Assembly: GCF_041154745.1 (NCBI RefSeq)
Contig: NZ_AP031573.1
Coordinates: 2,728,001-2,792,000 of the forward strand
Reading direction: 5' to 3'
Origin: Flavobacterium sp. CFS9
GTDB lineage: Bacteria > Bacteroidota > Bacteroidia > Flavobacteriales > Flavobacteriaceae
Length of the DNA: 64,000 nt
The position numbers were made by a program, and so were the translations under genes. Of the stretch, positions 27,332 to 36,385 are shown piece by piece; the first letter of the stretch is position 1; every line of letters begins with the position of its first letter. The notes below the pieces were generated by a model. That model had not been told where the DNA came from, made no database searches, and was given only the letters and a program-made list of their open reading frames with translations.

Positions 27332-27961
27332 ATGGATGAGATATTGAAATATTTTCCGGATTTGACTGAACTTCAAATCCAGCAATTTCAAAAGTTAGAC
27401 TTTTTATACCACGACTGGAATGAAAAAATCAATGTTATTTCAAGAAAAGACATTGATGCCTTATATACAAAACACATTTTGCACTCGCTTGGAATTGCTA
27501 AAATTATGAAGTTTGAACCGGGGGCAACTGTTTTGGATGTTGGTACCGGCGGTGGGTTCCCGGGAATTCCGTTGGCCATTCTTTTTCCTGAAACGCGTTT
27601 TTATCTGATTGATGTCATAGCAAAGAAAATTAAGGTGGTTCAGGGAGTTGTAGATGCATTAGAATTGAAAAATGTGAAAGCAGAGCAGAAACGCGCTGAG
27701 CTGGTAAAAGGCGATTTTGACTTTATTGTGAGTCGTGCCGTAACCAATATGCCGGATTTTGTTTCCTGGGTAAAAGGTAAAATAAAGAAGCAGCATAAGC
27801 ATACCTTAAAAAATGGAATTCTATATTTAAAAGGAGGAGATTTAACAGAAGAATTGGCAGCTTTTCCAAAAGTTACTTTATATGATTTGTCAACTATTTT
27901 TGAGGACGAATTTTTTGAAACTAAAAAAGTGGTGCATTTGCCTTTAAAGTTTACCGTTTAG
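27332..27961 (+). CDS. rsmG: 16S rRNA (guanine-527-N7)-methyltransferase
   Basis: 209 residues, normal size. It methylates G527 in the 530 loop of 16S rRNA using SAM. It starts DEILKYFPDLTELQIQQF and has NVISRKDIDALYTKHILHSL, the RsmG signature. The SAM loop is LDVGTGGGFPGIPLAI, and VSRAVTNM with the following segment forms the active-site end. It stands alone. A hairpin terminator follows (27976-28016). Confidence 0.95.
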   Translation: MDEILKYFPDLTELQIQQFQKLDFLYHDWNEKINVISRKDIDALYTKHILHSLGIAKIMKFEPGATVLDVGTGGGFPGIPLAILFPETRFYLIDVIAKKIKVVQGVVDALELKNVKAEQKRAELVKGDFDFIVSRAVTNMPDFVSWVKGKIKKQHKHTLKNGILYLKGGDLTEELAAFPKVTLYDLSTIFEDEFFETKKVVHLPLKFTV

Positions 27962-27975
27962 CAGCTGTAAAAAAG

Positions 27976-28016
27976 AACCCAATAGTGTTTATCTGTTTTC
28001 AGTACATTATTGGGTT
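27976..28016 (+). terminator. rsmG terminator
   Basis: The stem AACCCAATA / TATTGGGTT with a 23-base loop, then TTG T run; 15 bases after rsmG. Confidence 0.6.
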
Positions 28017-28047
28017 TTGTATTTAAAATAGTATTAGTAAATCATAA

Positions 28048-28779
28048 CTAGGAAACTTTTTGTGATATCTGAAGGAACGGATTAGTCTTTTGATCTGAAT
28101 TTTGGATGTATTTATTCACCGCTTTTTCTGATGCCATAATAGTATATCGAAATTTAGGATTAAAGAAAAAATCGCGGCAGATTACCGATTCGTTACGAGA
28201 GTCGTATACCTTTTCGTCTGTTTCATCAAGCTCTTCATTTGTGTATGGACACGGATAGAGATAAGCTAATTGTATAATGATGTTATTGAACCAATGGTCA
28301 AAAACGTTTTTCTTAGGTGTTATATGGCGGGCAAGCAATACCAGTCCTGTAATTTCATTTTGTAAAAAGTAAGATCCTTTTCTATATCTTACATCGATCA
28401 TTCTCACGGTCATGTGGGCTACCCATAATGGACCGTTTATAGGGCCTGAAGCCGGGATGTCAAAATTAGTGTCAAATAATAGAGGGCTTGATAACTCCGG
28501 ATCTTTAATTGAGCACCAAAGTGCTTCGATGCGTTTTTCGGTATCAGTGATACTGGTATTATGGCCTATAAAACGCCAGTGGATCCATTCCAATAAAGCA
28601 GCACTAAGTCCTACCGTTGCTTTATGATTGATATTTAACAATGTAGTTTCGAGTTCTTTGTATTCATCCAGAGGGTCTAAGAACTTTTCCATCTTCTTTT
28701 TATTCCATTTGAAATCAATTGGATGCCCAATATGTTTTGAGTTTAGAATAATTTGCGGAGCATTTTTCAGGCTTTTCAT
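28048..28779 (-). CDS. Hypothetical protein, 243 residues
   Basis: I do not recognise a family. There is no signal peptide or membrane segment, so it should be cytosolic. The middle is hydrophobic and helical (HKATVGLSAALLEWIHWRF, about 52-70; GPLWVAHMTVRMIDVRYRKG, about 121-140). It contains several Trp and aromatic residues and a CxxC-less cysteine set. The layout suggests an all-alpha globular protein. A minus-strand -7 box TAAATTTG (28906-28899) lies 120 bases upstream. Codon use looks like its neighbours. Function unknown. Confidence 0.7.
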   Translation of the reverse strand: MKSLKNAPQIILNSKHIGHPIDFKWNKKKMEKFLDPLDEYKELETTLLNINHKATVGLSAALLEWIHWRFIGHNTSITDTEKRIEALWCSIKDPELSSPLLFDTNFDIPASGPINGPLWVAHMTVRMIDVRYRKGSYFLQNEITGLVLLARHITPKKNVFDHWFNNIIIQLAYLYPCPYTNEELDETDEKVYDSRNESVICRDFFFNPKFRYTIMASEKAVNKYIQNSDQKTNPFLQISQKVS

Positions 28780-29267
28780 AAGTCAATTGTTTTTTTAGTT
28801 GATTCCTTTGTTGAAACTGGATTTAGTAATTGTTTATGAAGTTTATTTCTCGGTTTTTTTTGTGGTTAATAATTATGTCTTTCCTTGAGGTTATGCTGCA
28901 AATTTATATTGGGTTTTTCTTTTTTGATGTAACGACAGGACATATAAATAACATGATAAGACAAAAAACTAATTTATAATAATTCCAAATAATATTGAAA
29001 GAAAAAATGTATAGTTTAATGTTTTTACACTATATTTTGTAAGTAAAAACATGTATTTTGTTTTTGATCTGCTTTTTTATAAGATTAAAAAGAAGTCAGG
29101 ATAAAAGTCAGGTCTGATTTAAGATCCGGTTTTTGTTTGTTTTATGTGTTAATTCAGGAAAGAAAGTCATTCGTCCGCAGTTATCTTTCGCTTATGTACT
29201 TTTATTTGCTCAATCTCTGTTAGTGGAATATCTTTACTACAGCATAACAACTTTTGGCTTGAGAATA
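28780..29267. other. Intergenic region with promoter box and inverted repeat
   Basis: About 490 bases between divergent genes. It holds the minus-strand -7 box TAAATTTG (28906-28899) for the hypothetical gene and a 10-bp perfect inverted repeat ATGTTTTTAC (29019-29028) / GTAAAAACAT (29043-29052). The upstream TTG-started extension of the LytS frame (from 29133) is judged non-coding. Confidence 0.5.
29019..29052. promoter_or_regulatory. 10-bp inverted repeat, candidate operator
   Basis: ATGTTTTTAC and GTAAAAACAT are perfect inverses around a 14-base AT-rich centre, about 215 bases before the LytS start. The spacing (24 bases between arm starts, near two helix turns) suits a dimeric regulator. 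Confidence 0.35.
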
Positions 29268-30323
29268 ATGGTAAAATTATCTGCATATTGGAAAATTCAG
29301 TTCATTGGTTGGATGGCTACCTCTTTGTATTGGGGAATTTCAGCCTTCTTTGGAAGTAGTTTTATGTGGACAATTGGAATAGCTGATTTTGTATTAGATG
29401 TGTTTATCGGTATTTCATTGACTCATCTTTACAGGAATTTTGCCTTGAAAAGAGGTTGGAATAAATTCAGTTTGAAAAAACTGGTTCCAAGAATCGTGTT
29501 GAGTGTTCTTATACTTTCTGTGTTGTACATGTTTTTGATTGTAGGGAAACTTTACCTTGTACGGCTATTTGTTTTAAAAAACACTTCAATTTCATTTATT
29601 TCGTTTTTGCAATCCACACAGCTGCAGGTTTTCATTACAGGTACGAGACTAATGTCTATTTGGGTGCTGGCTTATCATCTGTATCATTATTCAAGATTGG
29701 AGATTGAAACCGTAAAAGAAAATGCCAGATTATCTTTAATAGTAAAAGAAGCGCAATTGAATAATCTGAGTGCACAGCTTAATCCGCATTTCTTTTTTAA
29801 TTCACTGAACAGTATTAAATTCTTGGTGTTAGAAGATCCGCATTCGGCGCGACGGGCGATTGACCTTTTATCTGATCTGCTTCGGAATTCTTTAAACAAT
29901 AATATAGGAAATTTAGTAGCCTTAAACGATGAAATAAGTTTGGTTAGGGATTATTTAGAGTTGGAAAAAATACGATTTGAAGAACGTCTACAGGTACAAA
30001 TTGAAGTAGATAGAAATCTGTCTGATCATTTAGTTTTACCTTTAAGTATTCAGACGCTGGTGGAGAATGCAATAAAACATGGAATTGAAAAAAGAAAGGA
30101 AGGAGGAGCTGTTATCGTAAAAATAGTGCAGGAGGATAATTTTATAAAAATCAGCGTTCAAAATTCAGGAAAGCTTAATAAAGAGATTAAAGATTTTTCA
30201 GGTATTGGATTGAGTAATCTGAAAGAGAGATTGCTGTTGCAATACAAAGGAAGAGCTTCTTTTGAAATTAAAGAAATGGAGAGCGAAACCGTTTTGGCAA
30301 CTATTTTATTCCCATCAGAATGA
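29268..30323 (+). CDS. LytS-type sensor histidine kinase
   Basis: 351 residues from ATG 29268; a 45-residue TTG extension is rejected because MVKLSAYWKIQFIGW fits the family. Four membrane helices (about 8-27, 34-52, 67-90, 105-130) form the sensor. The His_kinase domain has LNPHFFFNSLNSI with the phosphorylated His near 174, and the ATPase Asn box LPLSIQTLVENAIKHGIE, then GIGLSNLKERL. The stop overlaps the response-regulator start by 4 bases (ATGA), so the pair is translated together. The signal is unknown. Confidence 0.9.
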   Translation: MVKLSAYWKIQFIGWMATSLYWGISAFFGSSFMWTIGIADFVLDVFIGISLTHLYRNFALKRGWNKFSLKKLVPRIVLSVLILSVLYMFLIVGKLYLVRLFVLKNTSISFISFLQSTQLQVFITGTRLMSIWVLAYHLYHYSRLEIETVKENARLSLIVKEAQLNNLSAQLNPHFFFNSLNSIKFLVLEDPHSARRAIDLLSDLLRNSLNNNIGNLVALNDEISLVRDYLELEKIRFEERLQVQIEVDRNLSDHLVLPLSIQTLVENAIKHGIEKRKEGGAVIVKIVQEDNFIKISVQNSGKLNKEIKDFSGIGLSNLKERLLLQYKGRASFEIKEMESETVLATILFPSE

Positions 30324-31039
30324 GAAAGATAAAAGTTATAATAGTAGACGATGAACGTTTGTCCAGAGAAGAGCTAAAAAGGGCATTAAAACCGCATGAA
30401 GATTTTGTTCTTGTTGGAGAAGCAGGAAATGCTGATGAGGCCAAAAGTCTGATTGAAGCCAAAATGCCAGATCTGATCTTTTTGGATATTCAGATGCCTG
30501 AAAAATCCGGTTTTGATTTACTGGAATCTCTCGATAATGCACCGGCAGTACTATTTACAACGGCTTATAATGAATATGCTGTACGGGCTTTCGAAGTAAA
30601 TGCTTTAGATTATTTAATGAAACCGATTAGGGAAGAACGTTTTGTAAAAGCAATTGATAAAATTAGAAATACTTTATCCGGAAAGTATTCTTTGGGAGAT
30701 GTTGCAGCAAAAGACCGTAAGATTTTCATTAAAGATGGGGAGAAAAGATTCTTTATTCAGCTGGATGAAATTTATTTGATTGAATCTCTGGAAAATTACA
30801 CCAGACTTTTTTTTCAGGATAAAAAAGCGCTTCAGAGGCGCTCCCTTCGCCAATGGGAAGAAATGCTGGATGAGACTGTTTTTTTTAGAATAAACAGAAC
30901 CGAAATTATAAACCTTAATCACATTCGGGAAGTTAACAGAACCGCTAGCGGCAAACTGGAAGTAACGTTAAAAACGGGAGAACTCTTAGAAGTTTCAAAC
31001 CGTCAGGCCGTGAAATTTAAGAATCTCAATGGGATTTAA
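30320..31039 (+). CDS. LytTR-family response regulator
   Basis: 239 residues. A receiver domain (1-120) has Asp10/Asp11, the phosphorylated Asp56 (LIFLDIQMP) and Lys106 (LMKP). The C-terminal LytTR DNA-binding domain (about 135-237) contains the DEIYLIESLENYTRLFF and FFRINRTEIINLNHI segments. It is the output half of the kinase-regulator pair. A CocE/NonD hydrolase gene follows 210 bases on and may be a target or co-transcribed. Confidence 0.94.
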   Translation: MRKIKVIIVDDERLSREELKRALKPHEDFVLVGEAGNADEAKSLIEAKMPDLIFLDIQMPEKSGFDLLESLDNAPAVLFTTAYNEYAVRAFEVNALDYLMKPIREERFVKAIDKIRNTLSGKYSLGDVAAKDRKIFIKDGEKRFFIQLDEIYLIESLENYTRLFFQDKKALQRRSLRQWEEMLDETVFFRINRTEIINLNHIREVNRTASGKLEVTLKTGELLEVSNRQAVKFKNLNGI

Positions 31040-31249
31040 CTTAAAAAGAGATGTCCGTTTTTTTTAACCGTTTTAACTAAAAGAAGAAGTCATAATAAAT
31101 CAGGCCGTTTTTGGATGTATCAAAAGCAGCCGGACACAGTGTGTTGTATTTGGAATAAAATTCCGGAAAATAAATTTAGATACCGCATGATTGCTTCTCT
31201 TTTGAATTCTTTTAAAATTTTAATAAACCTATTTAAACAAAATAACGTA

Positions 31250-32998
31250 ATGAAATTAATTCTAAGTTTTGTACTTTTTGTCTGTTCGGTAATCCATACA
31301 TTTTCGCAACAGACCAGTGCGACACGATCAAAAGATCCGGAGAGCGCTTATAATATTCAGGATAGTGTCATGATTAAAACCAGAGATGGTGCTTTGATAT
31401 CAGCAATGGTGGTTCGGAAAAAAGGGGATTTAACTCCCAAGCCGGTTATCTACCAGCATACCATTTATGCCAGAGAAAGAGGCAGAGATCTTAAATCTTT
31501 AAAATCTGCAGCAGATAAGGACTATATTGGAGTCATGTCGTATTCGCGTGGGAAACGATTTAGTCCTGATGAAATAACGCCGTATGAAAATGAGACTACT
31601 GATACTTACGATGTCATCGATTGGATTAGTAAACAAGAGTGGTGTAATGGGAGTGTCGGGATGTATGGCGGAAGTTATAACGGGTTTACGCAATGGGCAG
31701 CGTGTAAAAAAATGCATCCTGCACTTAAAACGATAGTTCCGTATGTTGCTTCCAGACCTGGGATGGGCTTGCCTATGGAGAATAACGTTTTTATAAATCC
31801 TAATTACGAATGGGCGTTTTACGTTGGAAACAACAAATATCTGGATACGGTTGCGGGAAACGACAGACAGCGCTTCAGAAATATGCAGTTTAAATGGTGG
31901 GAAACCGGCGTGGCTTACAAAAAAATGGATAGTATTGACGGCAGTCCGAACCGATTTTTTCAAAGGTGGATCAAACATCCGTCATTTGACGAATACTGGC
32001 AGAAAATGGCACCATACGGAAAAGAATTTTCACAGATAAATATTCCGATCCTGGCAATTGACGGATATTACAATGATTCTCAAAATTCAGGATTGTATTA
32101 TTTGAGAGAATTGGAGAAATACAATACGAAAGCCGACTCTTATTTAATCATTGGTCCGTACGGTCATTTTGGCGCGCAAGTAGGGGGTGATGCTGTTCTG
32201 AATGGTTATAAAGTGGATGAGGTGGCTCTAATCAATACCTATAAAATTACTTACCAATGGTTTGATTATATTTTGAAGGGTAAACCCAAACCGGCAATCT
32301 TAAAAGACAGAGTCAATTATGAAGTAATGGGGGCGAATGAGTGGAGGAGCGCTCCATCTATTGCTAAAATGAGTAACAGTTTATTAACGCTGTATCTGAC
32401 CAATAAGCCCGTAGAAAAAGGGAAGTTTTATTCGTTGAATACTGTAAAACCCAATAAAAAAAGCTATTTGCCGCAGGAAGTTGATTTTGCTGACCGACAA
32501 ACCATTAACAACGATTATTATCCCGATCCCATTATTGATAACGAAGTAGATACGTCCAATGGGTATGTTTTTATAAGCGAACCTTTTAGTCAGCCGATAG
32601 TGGTAAATGGAGCATTTTTAGGGGAGATAAAAGCGAGTATCAATAAAAAAGATATGGATATTGGAGTTACTTTGTTTGAAGTAACGCCGGAAGGAAAATA
32701 TTTTGAGCTGTCTTATTTTATAGGCAGGGCAAGTTATGCGAAGAATATCACCAAAAGAAATTTGCTACAGCCCAATAAAATAGAAAGTATTCCTTTTTCC
32801 AATACCCGCTTGGTAAGTAAACAATTGGGTAAAGGAAGCCGATTATTAATTACTTTGAATGTAAACAAAAATGCTTTTTCGGAATTGAATTATGGAACAG
32901 GGAAGGAAGTCAGCAGCGAGACTATTAAAGATGCTAAAGTGCCTTTAAAAATCAAATGGTACAACAATAGTTTTGTACAGATTCCAATTTGGAAGTAA
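31250..32998 (+). CDS. Secreted CocE/NonD-family X-Pro-type hydrolase
   Basis: 582 residues from ATG 31250, which opens a signal peptide (KLILSFVLFVCSVIHTFSQQ); 45 upstream residues of the TTG frame are rejected. The N-terminal alpha/beta-hydrolase domain has the nucleophile elbow MYGGSYNGFTQW (Ser near 141); His and Asp lie in the YGHFGAQVGG and DGYYNDSQN segments. The C-terminal jelly roll (about 370-580) is the PepX_C type. The family covers cocaine esterase, glutaryl-7-ACA acylase and X-prolyl peptidases; the substrate is not evident. It lies between two LytS/LytTR systems. Confidence 0.9.
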   Translation: MKLILSFVLFVCSVIHTFSQQTSATRSKDPESAYNIQDSVMIKTRDGALISAMVVRKKGDLTPKPVIYQHTIYARERGRDLKSLKSAADKDYIGVMSYSRGKRFSPDEITPYENETTDTYDVIDWISKQEWCNGSVGMYGGSYNGFTQWAACKKMHPALKTIVPYVASRPGMGLPMENNVFINPNYEWAFYVGNNKYLDTVAGNDRQRFRNMQFKWWETGVAYKKMDSIDGSPNRFFQRWIKHPSFDEYWQKMAPYGKEFSQINIPILAIDGYYNDSQNSGLYYLRELEKYNTKADSYLIIGPYGHFGAQVGGDAVLNGYKVDEVALINTYKITYQWFDYILKGKPKPAILKDRVNYEVMGANEWRSAPSIAKMSNSLLTLYLTNKPVEKGKFYSLNTVKPNKKSYLPQEVDFADRQTINNDYYPDPIIDNEVDTSNGYVFISEPFSQPIVVNGAFLGEIKASINKKDMDIGVTLFEVTPEGKYFELSYFIGRASYAKNITKRNLLQPNKIESIPFSNTRLVSKQLGKGSRLLITLNVNKNAFSELNYGTGKEVSSETIKDAKVPLKIKWYNNSFVQIPIWK

Positions 32999-33004
32999 AA
33001 CTAA

Positions 33005-33042
33005 AAATCCCAATCTTATTCGTTTTAAGATTGGTTTTTTTA
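33005..33042. terminator. Terminator after the CocE/NonD gene
   Basis: The 9-bp stem CCAATCTTA / TAAGATTGG with a 7-base loop and TTTTTTT follows on the plus strand. It touches the stop codon of the convergent LytTR gene. Confidence 0.75.
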
Positions 33043-33744
33043 TTTCAGTAAAGCTGTATCTAAATGATGTAACCAATTTTCTTTATAGCTGTTTCCTATT
33101 GGTATTTCAACAGTATTTATTTCAACTTCATTCTTAGAATAAGCAGTTAGTTTTTTGATCTGGATGATATAAGAACGGTGAACACGTACAAAATTAGAGT
33201 CTAATTGTTTTTCAAAAACAGAAATATTCTGCTTAATATGATGTGATTTTCCATTTTCGAGATGAATGGTAATGTAATCTTTCAGACTTTCAACAAATAA
33301 GATATCATCAAATACAATTTTAATATTTCTGCTTCCGCTGGTTACAAAAGTATGATTTTCAGAGTCTGATTTTGTTTCCTTTTTTAAAGGCTGTAATTGT
33401 TTGAATTTTTCTATAGAGACAAAAAAACGATCAAAAGTTATAGGTTTTAAGAGATAATCAATGACATTAAGTTCATAACCTTCTATTGCATATTCCCGAT
33501 AAGCGGTCGTAAAAATGACCTTAGGTGGATTTTTTAATTTCTTTAAAAATTCATTGCCTTTTAAGAGTGGCATTTCTATATCTAAAAAAATCAAATCGAC
33601 TGTATTTGTTTCTAAAAAAGTATAAGCTTTAAGTGCATTTTCGAAAGAATCGATTAGTTCGAAATTTTCAAAATTCACTAAATGAGAAGCAATTAATTCT
33701 CTTGCCAAAGGTTCGTCGTCAATGATGATGCATTTGTATTTCAT
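33040..33744 (-). CDS. LytTR-family response regulator (second system)
   Basis: 234 residues. Receiver: Asp9/Asp10, phosphorylated Asp55 (LIFLDIEMP) and LLKP lysine. LytTR domain from about 130 with DDILFVESLKDYITIHLENG and NFVRVHRSYIIQIKKL. It lies 101 bases downstream of the second LytS gene on the same strand and faces the CocE/NonD gene. The two regulators in this locus are clearly different in sequence, so they are not a recent duplication. Confidence 0.93.
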   Translation of the reverse strand: MKYKCIIIDDEPLARELIASHLVNFENFELIDSFENALKAYTFLETNTVDLIFLDIEMPLLKGNEFLKKLKNPPKVIFTTAYREYAIEGYELNVIDYLLKPITFDRFFVSIEKFKQLQPLKKETKSDSENHTFVTSGSRNIKIVFDDILFVESLKDYITIHLENGKSHHIKQNISVFEKQLDSNFVRVHRSYIIQIKKLTAYSKNEVEINTVEIPIGNSYKENWLHHLDTALLK

Positions 33745-33845
33745 TCAAAAAAGAATATTTTTTAGAAAATCTAATTTAAGGGTTTTGAGTCAGTTTTAGT
33801 TATACCCTGAAAAATCTTAAGAGTTTTTATTTTATGATCTTAAAA

Positions 33846-34898
33846 TTAAATGTTGAAATAAAGTTTAACAGCATAAGTAAGTTGCGTTTCTTCAATTTCT
33901 AATTGATGTTTTTTGGGATATAATAAATCCAATTGTTTGCGAACATTGACTAACCCGATTTTAGATTTACTCGGGATTTGATTAAAATCGTTTTTAGGTT
34001 TTGTATTGTTAATGCTAAAAATGATTTGTTGTTTTTTACTTTCTAAATGCAAAGAAATTATTGCTTTCTCAGTTTCGTTAGTCACACCATGTTTAAAAGC
34101 ATTTTCGATAAAAGTTAACAGAATTAAGGGCGATATCTTGTTGCTCACTTCAATGTCTTTAGTAAATGAAATAGTCAGTCTGTTTTCGCTGTAGCGCAAT
34201 TTTTCCAGACCAATATAATTTTCAATTAAGGCAATTTCTTTTTCGATCGATACATAATCTTCGTTACAGCGATATAACACAAAATCTAAAATTTCAGATA
34301 ATTTAGCGATAACTTCAGGTGCTTTATTATCTTTTTTTAAGGTTAAAGTGTAGAGATTATTCAATGTATTAAAGAGAAAATGCGGATTCAGTTGATTTTT
34401 TAGAATCTTCAGTTCCATTGATTTTTTTTCTTCTTCTAATTTTAAAAGCCGTTGTTGTTTGCGGTTAAAACTGATAAAACCTAAAATAATAACAGGATAG
34501 GTAAGGAATGAGAATTCTCTCAGCATCAATTTAGCCGAAGTTAATCTTTCAATAACAGTCATTTTATGACCAGGCCAGTAATCAAAGAAACCCGGAAATT
34601 TTGGTTCGAGATAATAAAACTTTAAAATCATTAAAAGGGTAAAAACGAAATAGAGCCAGCCTAATGCGGAAATTATAAAAAGTAAATATTTCTTTTTATT
34701 TAGTGTCTGAGGAATAATCCAATAAATCAGACCATACCCAACAGCTGCCTGTGCTACAATTTTCCAGGAATATATAAACAGAAAAGCATAAGAATTTTCG
34801 TTGTCAGCTTTATTCGAAAAATAAAAAAATAAAAAGAAAATCCAGTAGAAACAATGAAGTGCCGCTCTTTTTAGATCAATTTGTCTGAAGAAATTCAT
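33846..34898 (-). CDS. LytS-type sensor histidine kinase (second system)
   Basis: 350 residues from ATG 34898; a ten-residue TTG extension is rejected. It has four membrane helices (about 16-34, 41-60, 70-92, 127-145). The kinase core has LEILKNQLNPHFLFNTLNN with the phosphorylated His near 171 and the Asn box LILLTFIENAFKHGV, then KIGLVNVRKQLDLLYP. It is transcribed with the LytTR gene behind it and is divergent from the SMP-30 gene. Confidence 0.92.
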   Translation of the reverse strand: MNFFRQIDLKRAALHCFYWIFFLFFYFSNKADNENSYAFLFIYSWKIVAQAAVGYGLIYWIIPQTLNKKKYLLFIISALGWLYFVFTLLMILKFYYLEPKFPGFFDYWPGHKMTVIERLTSAKLMLREFSFLTYPVIILGFISFNRKQQRLLKLEEEKKSMELKILKNQLNPHFLFNTLNNLYTLTLKKDNKAPEVIAKLSEILDFVLYRCNEDYVSIEKEIALIENYIGLEKLRYSENRLTISFTKDIEVSNKISPLILLTFIENAFKHGVTNETEKAIISLHLESKKQQIIFSINNTKPKNDFNQIPSKSKIGLVNVRKQLDLLYPKKHQLEIEETQLTYAVKLYFNI

Positions 34899-35196
34899 AG
34901 CATATTTTAAATAGGAGCAAGATAACAAAATATAGAAATAAGCTTTGTTTAGGACTATAAATAATAAGCTTTTGCCTTCAATAACAGTATTTCAGCATAC
35001 GAACGCCACAGAATTGAATTATTCATTATTTGATTGCTAAAACAGCCTTTTCAACTGCGTCTGTAATTGTCAGAAGTTCTTACAATTATATTCGCTTAAA
35101 AATAATTATGATCAAATTTATTCTTGTATTGATTTTATTTCTAAGTGATATGCTGAAGTAAAACTTCTTTAAAATAGTAAACGGACCTAAAACGAA
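34899..35196. other. Divergent intergenic region, no gene seen
   Basis: 298 AT-rich bases between the second LytS gene and the SMP-30 gene. It must carry promoters in both directions, but I see no perfect TAnnTTTG box and no marked repeat. Confidence 0.4.
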
Positions 35197-36279
35197 ATGA
35201 AAAAAATGATTAAACACACAATTGGTATTCTGATTTTAATAAGTTCCTTAAACTTATTCTCGCAAGAAAAAAAACAAGAAATTAAATACAACGAGACTTC
35301 TAAAGTAATCAAACCTGTTTTGTTTGCAGACTTAGGTGAAACCTGCCAAACTCCGGACGGAATGGCTCTTGATAAGAAAGGAAATTTATTTCTTTCGATT
35401 ACAAATGCAATTTCGTTTGAAAAGTACGGCAGTAGAATTTTAACTTTCGATGAAAATGATAAACCGATAACCTGGTTCGACAAATTACCATTGCACCCCG
35501 TTACACAAAAAGTACATCCGATGGGAATGGAGTTTGGCCCTGATGGGAATCTATATATTATGGACAATCAGTTTTTTGCGAGTAGAGAGAATTTCTCCAG
35601 ATTACTAAGAATTATCGTGAAAGACGGCAAGCCAATAAAAGCTGAGGTTTTAGCCGAAGGATTTAATTTTGGAGAAGCCGTAAGATGGTTTAAAAATCGA
35701 ATTTATATTACAGATGCTTTATTTGAAAATAGAAGAGAAAGCGGAATTTATAGTTTTTCTTTAGAGGAATTAAATCAGAAAAAGATTGTCCTGGATTCAT
35801 CCAATAAGAAAAATTATCTGATTGCAACTTTTATCTTAAAACCTGAAGTTATCAAGAGTACCATTGGGATTGATGGAATTGCTTTTGATAAAAAGGGAAA
35901 TCTGTATGCCGGAAATTTTGGTGATGGAGTGATTACCAAAATAGAATTCTATAGCGATGGAAAAGTAAAATCTAAAAAGGTTGTTTTTGATTCGGATAAA
36001 TTAAAATGCTGCGATGGCTTTTTTTATGACAAAAAGCGCAACTCTATTTTTATTGCCAATTATGAAAATAATAGTGTACACGAATTAAATTTAGATACCA
36101 ATACGATTTCCTTAATTTGGGAAAATGATAATGCTGACGGTTCTGACGGTCAATTGGATAATCCTTGTGAGACTATTGTCTATAAAGGAAAACTGTTAGT
36201 TGTAAACTATGATACTTTTAAAGGAGAAAAAAACAAAGAAGCAGATCGTTTTCATACTATTTCCAGTTTTGAATTATAA
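35197..36279 (+). CDS. Secreted SMP-30/gluconolactonase-type beta-propeller protein
   Basis: 360 residues with a signal peptide (about 1-22, ending LNLFSQ). The propeller shows repeated blade turns: DGMALDKKGNLFLS, PMGMEFGPDGNLYIMDN, DGIAFDKKGNLYAGNFGDG, and CDGFFYDKKRNSIFIANYENN. The metal sites of true gluconolactonases cannot be confirmed, so the enzyme activity is open. It is divergent from the second LytS/LytTR system and a candidate target. A strong terminator follows. Confidence 0.8.
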   Translation: MKKMIKHTIGILILISSLNLFSQEKKQEIKYNETSKVIKPVLFADLGETCQTPDGMALDKKGNLFLSITNAISFEKYGSRILTFDENDKPITWFDKLPLHPVTQKVHPMGMEFGPDGNLYIMDNQFFASRENFSRLLRIIVKDGKPIKAEVLAEGFNFGEAVRWFKNRIYITDALFENRRESGIYSFSLEELNQKKIVLDSSNKKNYLIATFILKPEVIKSTIGIDGIAFDKKGNLYAGNFGDGVITKIEFYSDGKVKSKKVVFDSDKLKCCDGFFYDKKRNSIFIANYENNSVHELNLDTNTISLIWENDNADGSDGQLDNPCETIVYKGKLLVVNYDTFKGEKNKEADRFHTISSFEL

Positions 36280-36300
36280 ATCCTGTTCAGAAATAAAAAA

Positions 36301-36338
36301 TAAAAGCCAAATCTAAATTTTTAGATTTGGCTTTTTTA
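36301..36338 (+). terminator. Terminator after the SMP-30 gene
   Basis: AAAAGCCAAATCTAAA pairs with TTTAGATTTGGCTTTT and is followed by T. It can act in both directions between convergent genes. Confidence 0.85.
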
Positions 36339-36385
36339 TATTGACAAAGTTTCTAACCTGAAACTTTGAAACTTGAAACTAAAAA

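Noticed and set aside
29133..29267. TTG-initiated 45-residue extension of the first LytS kinase
   Set aside because: It is not family-like and TTG lacks support; ATG 29268 begins the conserved membrane segment.
31115..31249. 45-residue extension of the CocE/NonD hydrolase
   Set aside because: It would bury the signal peptide that begins at ATG 31250.
29268..34898. The two LytS/LytTR pairs as a recent duplication
   Set aside because: Sequences around the His and Asp motifs and the membrane parts differ widely.
35187..35567. 126-residue minus-strand ORF opposite the SMP-30 gene
   Set aside because: Antisense shadow; the plus-strand gene has a signal peptide and propeller repeats.
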